Below, in pieces: positions 7,998 to 16,489 of a DNA stretch of 43,441 nucleotides. The stretch lies in the NCBI GenBank assembly GCA_904396495.1, contig CAJFOJ010000023.1, forward strand, positions 1-43,441, in the 5' to 3' direction. Numbering within the stretch: the stretch's first letter is position 1; each line of letters starts with the position of its first letter. Source of the stretch: an uncultured Oscillospiraceae bacterium (GTDB lineage: Bacteria; Bacillota; Clostridia; Oscillospirales; Ruminococcaceae). The notes below the pieces were generated by a model. It did no database searches. It was not told the origin of the DNA and worked only from the letters and a program-made list of their open reading frames with translations. Both the position numbers and the translations under genes were made by a program.

Positions 7998-8389
7998 TTG
8001 TGGTACACCTCACTGGTTCCAGTCGCTTTTGCGCTCAGAGTAATCGGGAAGGATGCAAAATTTCCGAATAACCCGATATTCATCTGATAGGTCAGCGTGA
8101 CTGTCACCTCCTGCCCAAGCTGAATGTTTCCCGTTCTACTCCAATCGACATCTGGATTTAGGCCCATTTCTTTTTTTAGGGAATTGTTCTTTAGTGTGGT
8201 CGCAGAGCCTACGCATCCGGCGATTTCGGCGGTCCGTACCAGCTCGGCTGCATAGGTGTCAAGGCTCTGTTTTGCAATAAATACCGGCATGACTTTGACG
8301 ACTAAGGCGATTACCAGAACGACAGCAAGGACTAGGACGCATACGTCTACAAAGCCTTCGCCCCGTTTGTTTTTAAAAAGCTTTGTCAT
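7994..8389 (-). CDS. TadE-like minor pilin, DUF4320-like
   Basis: 131 residues with the short basic start KLFKNKRGEGFVDVCVLVLA, then a hydrophobic helix and a beta-rich domain with an internal VTVTLTYQMNIG strand. If a prepilin peptidase cuts after the glycine of RGEG, aspartate stands at +5 where type IV pilins normally have glutamate. The DUF4320 family of clostridial elements has this layout; the name is from recognition only. The ATG at 8389 fits the AGGGGG site better than the GTG two codons earlier. It lies between tadC and the TadG-like gene. Confidence 0.7.
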   Translation of the reverse strand: MTKLFKNKRGEGFVDVCVLVLAVVLVIALVVKVMPVFIAKQSLDTYAAELVRTAEIAGCVGSATTLKNNSLKKEMGLNPDVDWSRTGNIQLGQEVTVTLTYQMNIGLFGNFASFPITLSAKATGTSEVYHK

Positions 8390-8398
8390 AAGCACCCC

Positions 8399-9271
8399 CT
8401 AAAACATCTTGCCAAAGGCGTTCATCACTTCATAGCCCAGTATGCCTAGATACATCAGCAGGAAACAACCGAGCAGGAAAAAGGAATACTTTTTCATTTT
8501 TGAGGGCTTTTTCATCGCTTCCAGTTTTAGTTTTTGAATCTCTAACTGTTTAAATGTCATACCAAGCATTTGAAAGTAGACAATGCCGTTATCGCCGCGC
8601 TTAACGGCAATCAGTCCGCGGACAATATCAGAAAGCATAGTGCTGCCAATCCGCGTTTCGAAGCGCATCAGTGCGGATTCCTCATTACCTGAAACCATAT
8701 CTGCTACTGTGATTTCCAGTTCCTGCTTTAACGCAGTCCCAGCATTTTGCTGATAGTTTTTCAAAATATTGAGTACATCACGGGAAGCCTTTAATTCCTG
8801 CATAATCGTGCTGACAAAACGGGGCAGTTCAGTTTCTATTGCCTCACGTTTTTGTCTGACTATTTCCTCTGGCCGCTTGATTTCCCTGAAATAGATGGTA
8901 ATTGCCAGAAATGCAATGACAGGGGAAAGTAGTGGGAAAACCAGTAGTGTGGGGATGATAAATAGAGCTGTCAGTCCCGCCTTTACCCACGCTGTGGCGA
9001 TATATGTCTCCGGTGTCATGGCGATGCCCGCTGATTTTAAAGTCGCTTCCATTTTTCGTTTCTTGAAATCGGACAGCCGAATCAGCGCTGATACCTTCGA
9101 TGCTATATCGAATACAATCGCATCAAGGCTTTTGGTTCGCCGTTTTTGCTGGCTGCGGACGGCCATAACTGCCCTTGTCCCCGCGCTGGTTGGAAGCTGT
9201 AAGACAGCCGCCGCAATAAAAAAGGCCCCGAAGCCAAATAAAACTCCGAAGCACAAGATAATTATGGTCAA
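8399..9271 (-). CDS. tadC: TadC-like pilus platform protein
   Basis: 290 residues of the type II secretion F (GspF) class. Membrane helices lie at about residues 3-25, around 105-135 and at 265-285, and between them is the cytoplasmic helical bundle with IETELPRFVSTIMQELKASR and a VKRGDNGIVYFQML segment typical of TadC. Together with TadB it forms the inner-membrane platform on which CpaF acts. The TTG start is preceded by GAGGTG nine bases upstream. It directly follows tadB in transcription order. Confidence 0.82.
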   Translation of the reverse strand: MTIIILCFGVLFGFGAFFIAAAVLQLPTSAGTRAVMAVRSQQKRRTKSLDAIVFDIASKVSALIRLSDFKKRKMEATLKSAGIAMTPETYIATAWVKAGLTALFIIPTLLVFPLLSPVIAFLAITIYFREIKRPEEIVRQKREAIETELPRFVSTIMQELKASRDVLNILKNYQQNAGTALKQELEITVADMVSGNEESALMRFETRIGSTMLSDIVRGLIAVKRGDNGIVYFQMLGMTFKQLEIQKLKLEAMKKPSKMKKYSFFLLGCFLLMYLGILGYEVMNAFGKMF

Positions 9272-9334
9272 AAGGTGTTCACCTCAATCCTATATATACT
9301 ATATTTTATTTCGTTGTGGGACAAGCAAACAGAA

Positions 9335-10264
9335 TCAACGCTTATACTCCACTGGCCTTGTCAGACGGATTACGGCGGCAAAAGAAATGAACAGCGTCAA
9401 AACGCACACCGCCAGAATCGCTTTGCCAACGCCTGTCGTCACAAGGGTAAGATACCAATCCCTGTTCAGGAAATAGAGCAGAGGGATATTACCGACCAGT
9501 AATAGCGCCATTGTAATAAACTCTTTTAACGGTTCATACATGAGGTAATCCAATTCCGCAGAAACAATCCGCATATCGGAAAGTTTTTCCACTATTGGCG
9601 TCAGCGTGCTTTTTAGCGTCTTGTCGTCCTGACAGGCAACAGCGGCGTCAATCCATTCCCAAAAAACAGCGTTTTGGAGCTTTGGTTTTAGGCTTAAAAG
9701 TGCCTGTTTCACGTCGGTGGTGATGACGCTGGTTTCCGCTAAAAAAGAGCGAAACACATCGGATACGGGCGGGTGTAGATAGTCGATATTTTCCGCCACA
9801 GCCGTGATAATGCTTTCCGAGCGCAGATAGGAGGTGGTAATGACCGACAGTGCCGTTTCCACCTCGTTATTTATCATTTTCTTGTAGTTGTGAGAAGTGA
9901 AGATGATATACCAAAACGGCAGCAGTGCCATTCCAACGGCAAGGATAGGGAGCATAAAGTAATTTTGGATTAAGATGCAAAATAGGCAGCCTACGATCAA
10001 CAGGAAAAAGGACAGGGTGCAAAGGGCGGCAAACTGTCCGCTTTTACCCATCAATTCCAGTGTTTCTTTTACCTCACGCAGCGTTTTTTTAATTCCTTTT
10101 GGTTCTTTTGGGTGACGTATTTCTTTAATCTGCCTGGCGAGAGATTTATGCCGAACCGCAAAAGATTGCGTCAGGTTTGTAAGGAACTCAAAAGGGGACA
10201 TATCAAGTAACAGGAAGATGCCCGCGAGAAAACCGATAAAGGCAAGGACAATGAGAATCGACAT
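9335..10264 (-). CDS. tadB: TadB-like pilus platform protein
   Basis: 309 residues, GspF class. There is an N-terminal membrane helix (about 3-20), a pair near 95-135 and a C-terminal pair (about 250-295), around a cytoplasmic domain with INNEVETALSVITTSYLRSE, the usual conserved region of TadB. It partners TadC in the membrane platform of a Tad pilus. The start ATG at 10264 is adjacent to the cpaF stop, with its GGAGG inside the end of cpaF, so the two are translationally coupled. Confidence 0.82.
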   Translation of the reverse strand: MSILIVLAFIGFLAGIFLLLDMSPFEFLTNLTQSFAVRHKSLARQIKEIRHPKEPKGIKKTLREVKETLELMGKSGQFAALCTLSFFLLIVGCLFCILIQNYFMLPILAVGMALLPFWYIIFTSHNYKKMINNEVETALSVITTSYLRSESIITAVAENIDYLHPPVSDVFRSFLAETSVITTDVKQALLSLKPKLQNAVFWEWIDAAVACQDDKTLKSTLTPIVEKLSDMRIVSAELDYLMYEPLKEFITMALLLVGNIPLLYFLNRDWYLTLVTTGVGKAILAVCVLTLFISFAAVIRLTRPVEYKR

Positions 10265-11626
10265 CTATTCTGCTTCCTCCTTTCTGCCAGATATTTCTTC
10301 CAACAGATTTAACGGCATACCGTTTTCCAACAATCTTTTCTGTAGGGATTTTGAAATGGCGTTGATACGCTGAAATTCACCCTTGATTTGGATTTTGCCG
10401 TCTGTGACGGCTGTTTCGGATATATGGTAGCGATAAAGGGGGTGAATCTGCCGCGTTCCATCCGGCAGGATTTCGCACTCGGTAATCTCCATGACCCTGC
10501 GGGAATTATCCTCTAATTTTTTCACATATGCAATAACCGGGAACGCTTCGGTAACAAGGTTGTAAAGGGTTTTGTCTCCCATATCATATTTTTGGGTACA
10601 GAGCGTTACCATACGGTAATAGGTGGCAGCGCAGGAATTGGCGTGCGTCGTGGTAATAACGGCGTGTCCGGTGCGGGCCGCTTCCTGGGCTGCAAACGCC
10701 TCGGCAGATTTCATCTCGCTTACGCAGAGGACATCTGGATCACAAGTCAAAGCAAATTCCAATAGCTTTTCCTGGTCGATATTCTGTCGGGGATCTTCGG
10801 AATAACGGGTGACGGTATGCACTACGTTGTTAACCACATTGCCGTTTTCATCCTCCCGCACAAGGTCAAACTCCCGGCAATCGTTTTCGATGGTAAAGAG
10901 CCGTTTTGTATTTGGCAGAGTAGATAGTATCCAACTCATCAGCGTGGTTTTTCCGCTGCCGGTGGAACCGGTCACACAGATAGAAAGGCCATAACGGAGA
11001 ATAGCCGAAAGAAAATCCAGCATTTCGCCGGTTGCCGTCCCGTATTGCACAAAATCATCACGGGACAGCTTTTTGGGATTAATCAAGCGAATGGACGCGG
11101 CGACTCCTTTTTCTCCGTCGGTCAGCGGTGTGCCGAGGGCAGTAATGCGGATTTTATTGGATAAATGCCCGACTACCCCCGGCTGTGACTGGTCGAGTAT
11201 CATCCCCGATTTGTGCAAAAGGCGGCGTATCACGTCAACGGCGTGTTGCGGCGACTGGAATTTTTCATCCGCTTGTGCGACACGCCCATCGCTATAGGTG
11301 ATTTTAATATCTCTCCAGGAATTGATATTGATTTCTTCCACTTCGTTGTTGTAGAGATATTTGGTTAAGAACGAAAATTCGGCCATTTCAGAGTATAGGC
11401 ACTCGATAAGCTCATCCTGTGTCATTCCTTCGACGCCCAGACGGTAATCCGAGATATATTTTGCAATATACGCGGTAATCTGACGGCGCTGTTCCTCCGG
11501 GTTATTGGTAATGAGGGCAGCGTATTTGTTGGCAAGGTATTCCTGCACTTCAGAAAGGACTTCAGAAAACTCCTTTTTGTTGCTCCCGGTGTCAAAAAAT
11601 AAATCCATATTATTGGTCACTGTCAA
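10265..11626 (-). CDS. cpaF: CpaF/TadA pilus assembly ATPase
   Basis: 453 residues of the type II/IV secretion ATPase superfamily. Walker A is GSTGSGKTT (about residue 217), a conserved LCVSEMKSAEAF box carries the Walker B region, and GHAVITTTHANS follows near residue 323. The N-terminal part has EININSWRDIKITYSDGR, typical of CpaF. It should hexamerise at the membrane and drive pilin assembly on TadB/TadC. VirB11-type ATPases are related, but the neighbours point to CpaF. The start may be the TTG at 11626 or the GTG two codons later, which lies nine bases after GGGAGG. It overlaps the end of the CpaE-like gene. Confidence 0.88.
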   Translation of the reverse strand: MTVTNNMDLFFDTGSNKKEFSEVLSEVQEYLANKYAALITNNPEEQRRQITAYIAKYISDYRLGVEGMTQDELIECLYSEMAEFSFLTKYLYNNEVEEININSWRDIKITYSDGRVAQADEKFQSPQHAVDVIRRLLHKSGMILDQSQPGVVGHLSNKIRITALGTPLTDGEKGVAASIRLINPKKLSRDDFVQYGTATGEMLDFLSAILRYGLSICVTGSTGSGKTTLMSWILSTLPNTKRLFTIENDCREFDLVREDENGNVVNNVVHTVTRYSEDPRQNIDQEKLLEFALTCDPDVLCVSEMKSAEAFAAQEAARTGHAVITTTHANSCAATYYRMVTLCTQKYDMGDKTLYNLVTEAFPVIAYVKKLEDNSRRVMEITECEILPDGTRQIHPLYRYHISETAVTDGKIQIKGEFQRINAISKSLQKRLLENGMPLNLLEEISGRKEEAE

Positions 11627-12365
11627 ACACCTCCCGCGTGATTGCGGAAATCATACCCTCATAGGCCTTTCCTTCCTTGCCGGAAAGGGGAGCCAGCAGA
11701 TTTTGAGTTACAGCCTGTTCCTCGATAGACGGCAGATACGGCAGGCAGAAAGATACGCCTCCATAGGCGTTTTCGTATTCTCTGCCGCCCTGATAGGGGT
11801 GGGAATTTGTCAAAACCCGGATGTGCTTATCAGTCTTGAATTTCCTGTCCCCGATTAAAGGAAGATAGGACATATAGTAGGAGAGGCCTTTTAAATCACA
11901 GGGGCAAAGCCTCAGTACATTGTCGGCAACTTCCAAAGCGGCGGTAGACAGCACATTATCGTTTAATACCGAAGAACAATCCACAATGACATGATCGGCA
12001 ATATGCCGAAGCAGCACCAGCATGTCTACGGCGCGCTCTTTGATATATCCAGCATAGGTGTAGGCATTTTCCCCAGCTGCATATCCTATAAAGGACACAT
12101 ATGGATTCTGCTCCGATGCAACGAGGTTTTTCATTGCGATTTCCTGAGAGATGACAGGAAAAGAAAGTGCCGCGCCCAATGAACCGTCCGCAGATTTTTT
12201 CGTCCGTATGACAGTGGGGAGGGGTGGAGCGACGGCGTCGCAGAAAACTACTGCCACGTTCTTTTTTCCCTTTGCCAATTCGGCGGCGATTTTTAAAGCT
12301 GTCACGGTTTTGCCGCTGCTGGGGCTGCCCCATACGGCAAGCATTTGTTTTTGCTTACTCTGCAT
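11610..12365 (-). CDS. CpaE-like MinD/ParA-family ATPase
   Basis: 251 residues from the ATG at 12365, which has AGAGGATAG upstream; a longer open frame exists but its first part is a shadow of the CpaB gene. The N-terminus carries a P-loop GSPSSGKT, here with the lysine kept, then VVFCDAV and VIVDCSSVL, the switch regions of the MinD/ParA/CpaE group. Such proteins position the Tad pilus or assist its assembly. It overlaps the 3' end of cpaB by 11 bases and the start of cpaF by 17 bases, a tight operon. A second, degenerate relative is encoded at 198-1223. Confidence 0.75.
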   Translation of the reverse strand: MQSKQKQMLAVWGSPSSGKTVTALKIAAELAKGKKNVAVVFCDAVAPPLPTVIRTKKSADGSLGAALSFPVISQEIAMKNLVASEQNPYVSFIGYAAGENAYTYAGYIKERAVDMLVLLRHIADHVIVDCSSVLNDNVLSTAALEVADNVLRLCPCDLKGLSYYMSYLPLIGDRKFKTDKHIRVLTNSHPYQGGREYENAYGGVSFCLPYLPSIEEQAVTQNLLAPLSGKEGKAYEGMISAITREVFDSDQ

Positions 12366-13134
12366 TGCTATCCTCTCCATTCTGTTCGGTATTTTCGCCG
12401 CCGTCCGCAAAATACTGCTCCTGTGCCGATAAAAACTTTTCGGCGTTTTCCCGACTTCCCCGGTAGATGAGGGCAGCGTGGAAGGTTTTGCTGTTTTCAA
12501 TGTTGGCAAGCAATTCGGCCTGTTCCATGTTAACAAGCAGGGTCAATGTCGCAGGCAGATTTTGCTCTGGATTTTCTTCTTCACTCATTTTTGATTCTTC
12601 ATATGACTTATCCGCCCCCGTGCTTGCCGTCGCTGCAAGGACTTCGACATAGCGCAGTTCAGGAGGCGTCTCGGTAATACCCGTATCTTTATCTACCGAG
12701 ATAAGGGAAATTATGTCTCCGGCTTCCAGCTTGCCGGACAGGCCGGCTGCAAAGGAAGGGATGGTAATGGAGACGGCGATTTTCTGCCCATCCAGCTTTG
12801 TCAGGTATTCAAATTCGGTCAGAGGTTCGGTGGACAGTTTATCTGACAAGATATAGTCACCGGGGATCAGGTCGTATTCGGCGTATTGGCCAACTACTTC
12901 CTCCTTATTTTTCACAACATCGGACGGAAGGTTGTGGGCACCCACCATTACTGTTTCGATCATGGATTCGTCAATCCTGTCTCCACGGGAAATGTCGGCT
13001 TTTACCCGGACAATTTCAGTCTGCGCTTTCAATGAGGAATTGAACAACGGCGTAATGCCGAAACAGACGATAAGGGATAACACAATACAGATGATGCCGA
13101 TCAGCATACGGTTTTGAAATATTTTCTTATTCAA
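12355..13134 (-). CDS. cpaB: CpaB/RcpC-like SAF-domain protein
   Basis: 259 residues with an N-terminal membrane helix (about 10-30) and an external SAF domain: VRVKADISRGDRIDESMIET and a later GDYILSDKLS match the SAF core of CpaB/RcpC. In Gram-negative Tad systems this protein works with the secretin; here there is no outer membrane, so a role in wall or pilus-base binding is more likely. The C-terminal part is acidic. The TTG start is nine bases after AGGAGG. Downstream is the CpaE-like gene. Confidence 0.78.
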   Translation of the reverse strand: MNKKIFQNRMLIGIICIVLSLIVCFGITPLFNSSLKAQTEIVRVKADISRGDRIDESMIETVMVGAHNLPSDVVKNKEEVVGQYAEYDLIPGDYILSDKLSTEPLTEFEYLTKLDGQKIAVSITIPSFAAGLSGKLEAGDIISLISVDKDTGITETPPELRYVEVLAATASTGADKSYEESKMSEEENPEQNLPATLTLLVNMEQAELLANIENSKTFHAALIYRGSRENAEKFLSAQEQYFADGGENTEQNGEDSNAE

Positions 13135-13156
13135 GACTTGTTACCTCCTGTGTTTT

Positions 13157-13600
13157 TTAAGCGGCATACACCGCCCAATATGCAAGAATACCGCCTGCAC
13201 AGAAATATGGTGCAAGCGGTATCCGCAGTTTACGAAACTTTTCTTTTTTTACTTTTGAAAGAACAACACCGGACAACAGGGCAAAGATAAGGGAGAGGAT
13301 GTTTTGAAGGATACCTCCCCATACGCCCAAGACGAAGCCGCAGCCTGCCATTAGCTTTATATCTCCGCCGCCTATTACAAACCCCTCCTCCCGGCGTATC
13401 AATACCGAAGCTAAAAAATATGGAAGGGTGGTGAATAAAAGACCAAATAGGTGAGGAAAAAACGTTGATGCCGATATTCCCAAAAGACCGCAGCTCAGCA
13501 GAAAAACCGGAATCAGATTTGGAATCTCCCTTTTTTGCATATCCCAAACTGCGGCGAAAAGCAGAAGGGAAGCAAATAGAATCCCTTTTATTATCAGCAT
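13157..13600 (-). CDS. cpaA: Type IV prepilin peptidase (A24, CpaA/TadV-like)
   Basis: 147 residues, nearly all membrane. Both aspartates of the A24 family are visible: D20 in AVWDMQKREIPN and D80 in IGGGDIKLM. The protein lacks the N-methylase domain of long PilD enzymes, as in TadV/CpaA. It should remove the leader of the pilins of this locus, for which 7452-7997, 7994-8389 and 16869-17147 are candidates. The ATG follows directly after the DUF3789-like gene stop. Confidence 0.87.
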   Translation of the reverse strand: MLIIKGILFASLLLFAAVWDMQKREIPNLIPVFLLSCGLLGISASTFFPHLFGLLFTTLPYFLASVLIRREEGFVIGGGDIKLMAGCGFVLGVWGGILQNILSLIFALLSGVVLSKVKKEKFRKLRIPLAPYFCAGGILAYWAVYAA

Positions 13601-13602
13601 CT

Positions 13603-13731
13603 TTACTGTGTATCGTCCTGTTCACTTTTGTATTCCAGCTTTATTTTATAACCCCGGTTGACCTGAAAGAGCGCCATTATTGATACGCCCACAAACCCAC
13701 CGAGGAACAGACCGATAAAAAATCCAATCAT
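13603..13731 (-). CDS. Small membrane protein, DUF3789-like (42 aa)
   Basis: The frame codes for MIGFFIGLFLGGFVGVSIMA, a glycine-patterned membrane helix, followed by a charged tail ending in EQDDTQ. This is the form of DUF3789 proteins, common in Firmicute mobile elements and of unknown function. Its ATG overlaps the TGA of the cytosine methylase gene (ATGA), so it is translationally coupled to it. It sits at the junction between the transfer genes and the Tad block. Confidence 0.72.
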   Translation of the reverse strand: MIGFFIGLFLGGFVGVSIMALFQVNRGYKIKLEYKSEQDDTQ

Positions 13732-14951
13732 AAAATCTCTCCCTCTCTTTCAGCATCAAGTTCATTTTGTATCGCTGCAATTCTTTTCCCGACTGTGTAC
13801 ACAACGGGAATTGTCACGCTGTTGCCCGCCTGCCGGTAAAGCTGGCTGTCTGAATTGACAGCGGCAGCCTTGTCAAACATCTCATCAGAAAAGCCTTGCA
13901 GCCGCCAACACTCGCGGGGAGTCAGGCGGCGGATTCGTCCGCATCCGGCGAAAACTGTTCCTTGATTGCAGGAAGTATCCAACGTTTGAGCTGTGCCATG
14001 TCCTACTCGCCCGCGCCGGGTTTTGCTTTCAGGGAAAGAAAGAACCACGCCGTCGCCACATCCGGCTTCCGCATAGCCCTGTTTGGTGCCGTTATTTACC
14101 TTGATTTTTTGGGGGCAATCGCTACAGTCTGAAACGGTACAGTTTCTTATGAATACCCCGGAGGATTCGCAGTTCCGGTTGGTTGCACAGCCATCGTATC
14201 GCGCCATAATACAACGGGCCGTATCGGTCAATTTCGGATTTCCGTTGCATAAATCAATAAAATACAGCCCTGCATTTCCGCCGAATCCTCCGCCTTCCGA
14301 GGTAAGGGTACAGCTAATCCCGTGGGGATCGTATACCCGCTGTCCCTGTTTACCATCTATGAGCCGAATAAGAGTTTCGCTGTCGCCGCACTGGACAGGA
14401 AATACTTTTCGTCCGTCACAGACTCCAAAATGTCGGTAAGCGACAAGATAGACCCGTTCTCTGTTTTGTGGTACGCCGTGGAACTTTGAATTGAGAAGTC
14501 CGTACTCGATATGATAGCCGAGTGCGGCCAGTGAACTGAGAACGAGGGTAAAATCCCATCCCTGATTGATAAAAAGCAGATTTTTAACATTTTCAAGGAC
14601 CAGCCATTCGGGTCTATCTTCGGAATTTTTGCCTTTGAGGAGCCTAATAAGCTCAAAAAAGAGGCCGCTTCGTTCTCCGGCAAGCCCTCTTTGACAGCCG
14701 CTGACAGAAATGTCCTGACATGGGAATCCGGCAGACCACAGATTAACTCTTGGCAGGTCTGTTGCGCTGACTTTGGTAATGTCGTTTTGATACCACTCGT
14801 CCTCCTTTATGTCAAAAATGGCGCGGTAACTGCGGTCGGCATACTTGTCAATTTCACAATGTCCGCGGCAAGTCATGCCGCAGAGTTCAAACCCTTTGCG
14901 AAAGCCGCCGATGCCCGAAAAGAAATCCAGGAAGGTTATTGCAGGCGCCAT
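13728..14951 (-). CDS. DNA (cytosine-5) methyltransferase
   Basis: 407 residues with the standard C5-methylase order: FLDFFSGIGGFRKGFE (SAM site, residues 7-22), catalytic C78 in GFPCQD, LVLENVKNLL (motif VI), QNRERVYLVA (motif VIII) and the C-terminal RLTPRECWRLQGF and QAGNSV (motifs IX and X). The target-recognition region is long and Cys/Gly-rich and shows three similar short modules. No restriction enzyme is adjacent, so it is probably a solitary methylase that marks the element against host restriction. It overlaps prgI (end 14936) at its start and the DUF3789 gene at its end. The recognised site cannot be read from sequence. Confidence 0.93.
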   Translation of the reverse strand: MAPAITFLDFFSGIGGFRKGFELCGMTCRGHCEIDKYADRSYRAIFDIKEDEWYQNDITKVSATDLPRVNLWSAGFPCQDISVSGCQRGLAGERSGLFFELIRLLKGKNSEDRPEWLVLENVKNLLFINQGWDFTLVLSSLAALGYHIEYGLLNSKFHGVPQNRERVYLVAYRHFGVCDGRKVFPVQCGDSETLIRLIDGKQGQRVYDPHGISCTLTSEGGGFGGNAGLYFIDLCNGNPKLTDTARCIMARYDGCATNRNCESSGVFIRNCTVSDCSDCPQKIKVNNGTKQGYAEAGCGDGVVLSFPESKTRRGRVGHGTAQTLDTSCNQGTVFAGCGRIRRLTPRECWRLQGFSDEMFDKAAAVNSDSQLYRQAGNSVTIPVVYTVGKRIAAIQNELDAEREGEIL

Positions 14952-15274
14952 TTACTCCCTCCCATTGCCCATTCGTCGCCATACTCATAGGAATACACCT
15001 TTTGCGACCGTGCAAACCGGACCATATTGCGCAGTTGATCTACAACAGATAAATTGCTTTGATCTTTTGCAGTCATCATGATACTCCCTGCAATCCCCGT
15101 AAGTACAGCAATTGTGGTTGTTGATATGCTGTGGGTAATAAACCACAACAGGCAGGCGATTATCCCGCAGGCCAGCGAGCCAACGGACGCTTGTGCCATT
15201 TGCTTTTTCCCAAATCCGCGAAAAAATTCCGCTTCGGGTTTTACGCCCATTGGGATGTACAATTTTTCGTCCAT
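14936..15274 (-). CDS. prgI: PrgI-family (VirB3-like) transfer protein
   Basis: 112 residues. The N-terminus YIPMGVKPEAEFFRGFGKKQ is the PrgI signature (short conserved segment, then two close membrane helices at about 30-70). PrgI proteins pair with VirB4 and match VirB3 in Gram-positive systems. The C-terminal tail contains YSYEYGDEWAMGG. The ATG follows GGAAAGGG, and the stop lies inside the start of the cytosine methylase gene. Confidence 0.85.
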   Translation of the reverse strand: MDEKLYIPMGVKPEAEFFRGFGKKQMAQASVGSLACGIIACLLWFITHSISTTTIAVLTGIAGSIMMTAKDQSNLSVVDQLRNMVRFARSQKVYSYEYGDEWAMGGSKWRLQ

Positions 15275-15320
15275 CTATCATCCCTTTCCTTTCTCTAAAA
15301 TGTCTACTTTAGGCAAATTC

Positions 15321-15530
15321 TTATTGATAATAATACAGGATAATATCCTTGATTTGCCAAATGCTTTCGGCAATGATGTAGAAAAGTACAGTGTTTTTTG
15401 CCCGCTTCTTATACTGCGCCGCTTCTTCCTCGGCACCCTGTAGCCGCACCATGCAATAAATGAATCGGGCGACGGCGCCGATTCGCACCAGCATGATGAT
15501 AACTGTTGATATATCGTCCATTGTTACCAT
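15321..15530 (-). CDS. Small membrane protein of the transfer operon (69 aa)
   Basis: Two hydrophobic segments (about residues 6-28 and 47-66) flank a charged loop with EEEAAQYKKRAK. The ATG lies nine bases after AGAGGTG. It stands between VirB6 and PrgI, where VirB2- or VirB3-like small subunits are usual, but I do not recognise a family. Being in frame with a good ribosome binding site and tightly packed, it is very probably translated. Confidence 0.6.
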   Translation of the reverse strand: MVTMDDISTVIIMLVRIGAVARFIYCMVRLQGAEEEAAQYKKRAKNTVLFYIIAESIWQIKDIILYYYQ

Positions 15531-15595
15531 ATAGGTTCACCTCTTACTAAGGTTGTCCGGTACATTTCCAATCCGACATAACTTTCATGACAACC

Positions 15596-16441
15596 CTAAC
15601 CTCCTTTTCTCAGCATTTGCACTAACCGCACGGAATGGTATACATTGTTGACGATGGTTCCGCCGCCTCCGCTTCCCGTGGTGATAAGAAAATCCTGCAA
15701 GAATCTCGGCGTTTTCACTGCTAAAATCATACAGGCGACACCCCAGAATACGTGCATGTTGAGCATCAGCCCAACTCCTAACTTAGAAAGGCAAATTTGG
15801 ATTAACACAGCCAGCATAGATTGAAAGAATTTTTGCAAATACGGCCTGAATACGCCTTTGTCGTTGTCGATTAGCCCAACGCAGGCGAGGGGCATACCTA
15901 CACGTAAAATCATATTTTCAAGGCCACGCATAAGAAATTGAAAATACAAAATAAAGAATGTTATCATAAATATGAGAGCAAAAATAGCGGTGACGAGCCC
16001 CAAAGTAGAAATACCAGCTACCCAAGCTTCCCAGCCCGCCGATGTGAGATCGCCGATTGTATTCATCAATTTTGTTGTCATTTCTGAAATGATTCCTGCC
16101 AACCATCCGTACAGGGTAGGAAATGAAATTGCGACGGCTAGAGCCTTAAAAAAATTAATCAACAGGGAAAGTGGTTCTTCATCAGCGTCCCCGTCCGACC
16201 ACAGCACATAGGTTTCAAATCCTTTTTTGAGAAATTTCAGGATAATGAGGGAAATCCCAAAACCGAATATTACATTGTAAATATCCCGGAACATCTGTAC
16301 CCCGGAAACCATTGTCATATATTCTTCGGCATACAGGGACAGCGGCACAATCGCATCTAGCATTTGATCGACAAAGGCAAGGCATCCGTTTAAAATTGCC
16401 ACTATCAAGATTGTCAGTATGATAGCCAAACGATTACGCAC
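15596..16441 (-). CDS. VirB6/TrbL-like polytopic membrane protein
   Basis: 281 residues with about six membrane helices, a large share of Ile, Leu and Phe, and the segment FLMRGLENMILRVGMPLACV that is typical of TrbL/VirB6-type proteins in clostridial elements. VirB6 forms part of the membrane channel through which DNA passes. The C-terminal GSGGGGTIVNNVYHSVRLVQ is conserved-looking. The GTG start at 16441 touches the GGGGG, so a TTG four codons later may be the real one. The last codons contain AAAGGAGG and can serve as a ribosome binding site for what follows. Confidence 0.78.
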   Translation of the reverse strand: MRNRLAIILTILIVAILNGCLAFVDQMLDAIVPLSLYAEEYMTMVSGVQMFRDIYNVIFGFGISLIILKFLKKGFETYVLWSDGDADEEPLSLLINFFKALAVAISFPTLYGWLAGIISEMTTKLMNTIGDLTSAGWEAWVAGISTLGLVTAIFALIFMITFFILYFQFLMRGLENMILRVGMPLACVGLIDNDKGVFRPYLQKFFQSMLAVLIQICLSKLGVGLMLNMHVFWGVACMILAVKTPRFLQDFLITTGSGGGGTIVNNVYHSVRLVQMLRKGG

Positions 16442-16489
16442 CCCCTTTCAGAGAGAGGACAGATTCTGTCCCCCAAAAAAATATTGTTA

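Noticed and set aside
9270-9290. AGGTGAACACCT hiding the tadC ribosome binding site
   Set aside because: The two-base loop is too tight for a stable hairpin.
10265-11626. CpaF-like ATPase as VirB11 of the secretion system
   Set aside because: The adjacent tadB, tadC, cpaB and prepilin peptidase genes make a pilus ATPase much more likely, although a double role cannot be excluded.
12366-12536. N-terminal extension of the CpaE-like ORF
   Set aside because: These codons overlap the end of cpaB out of frame, read as basic low-complexity sequence, and the ATG at 12365 has a proper ribosome binding site.
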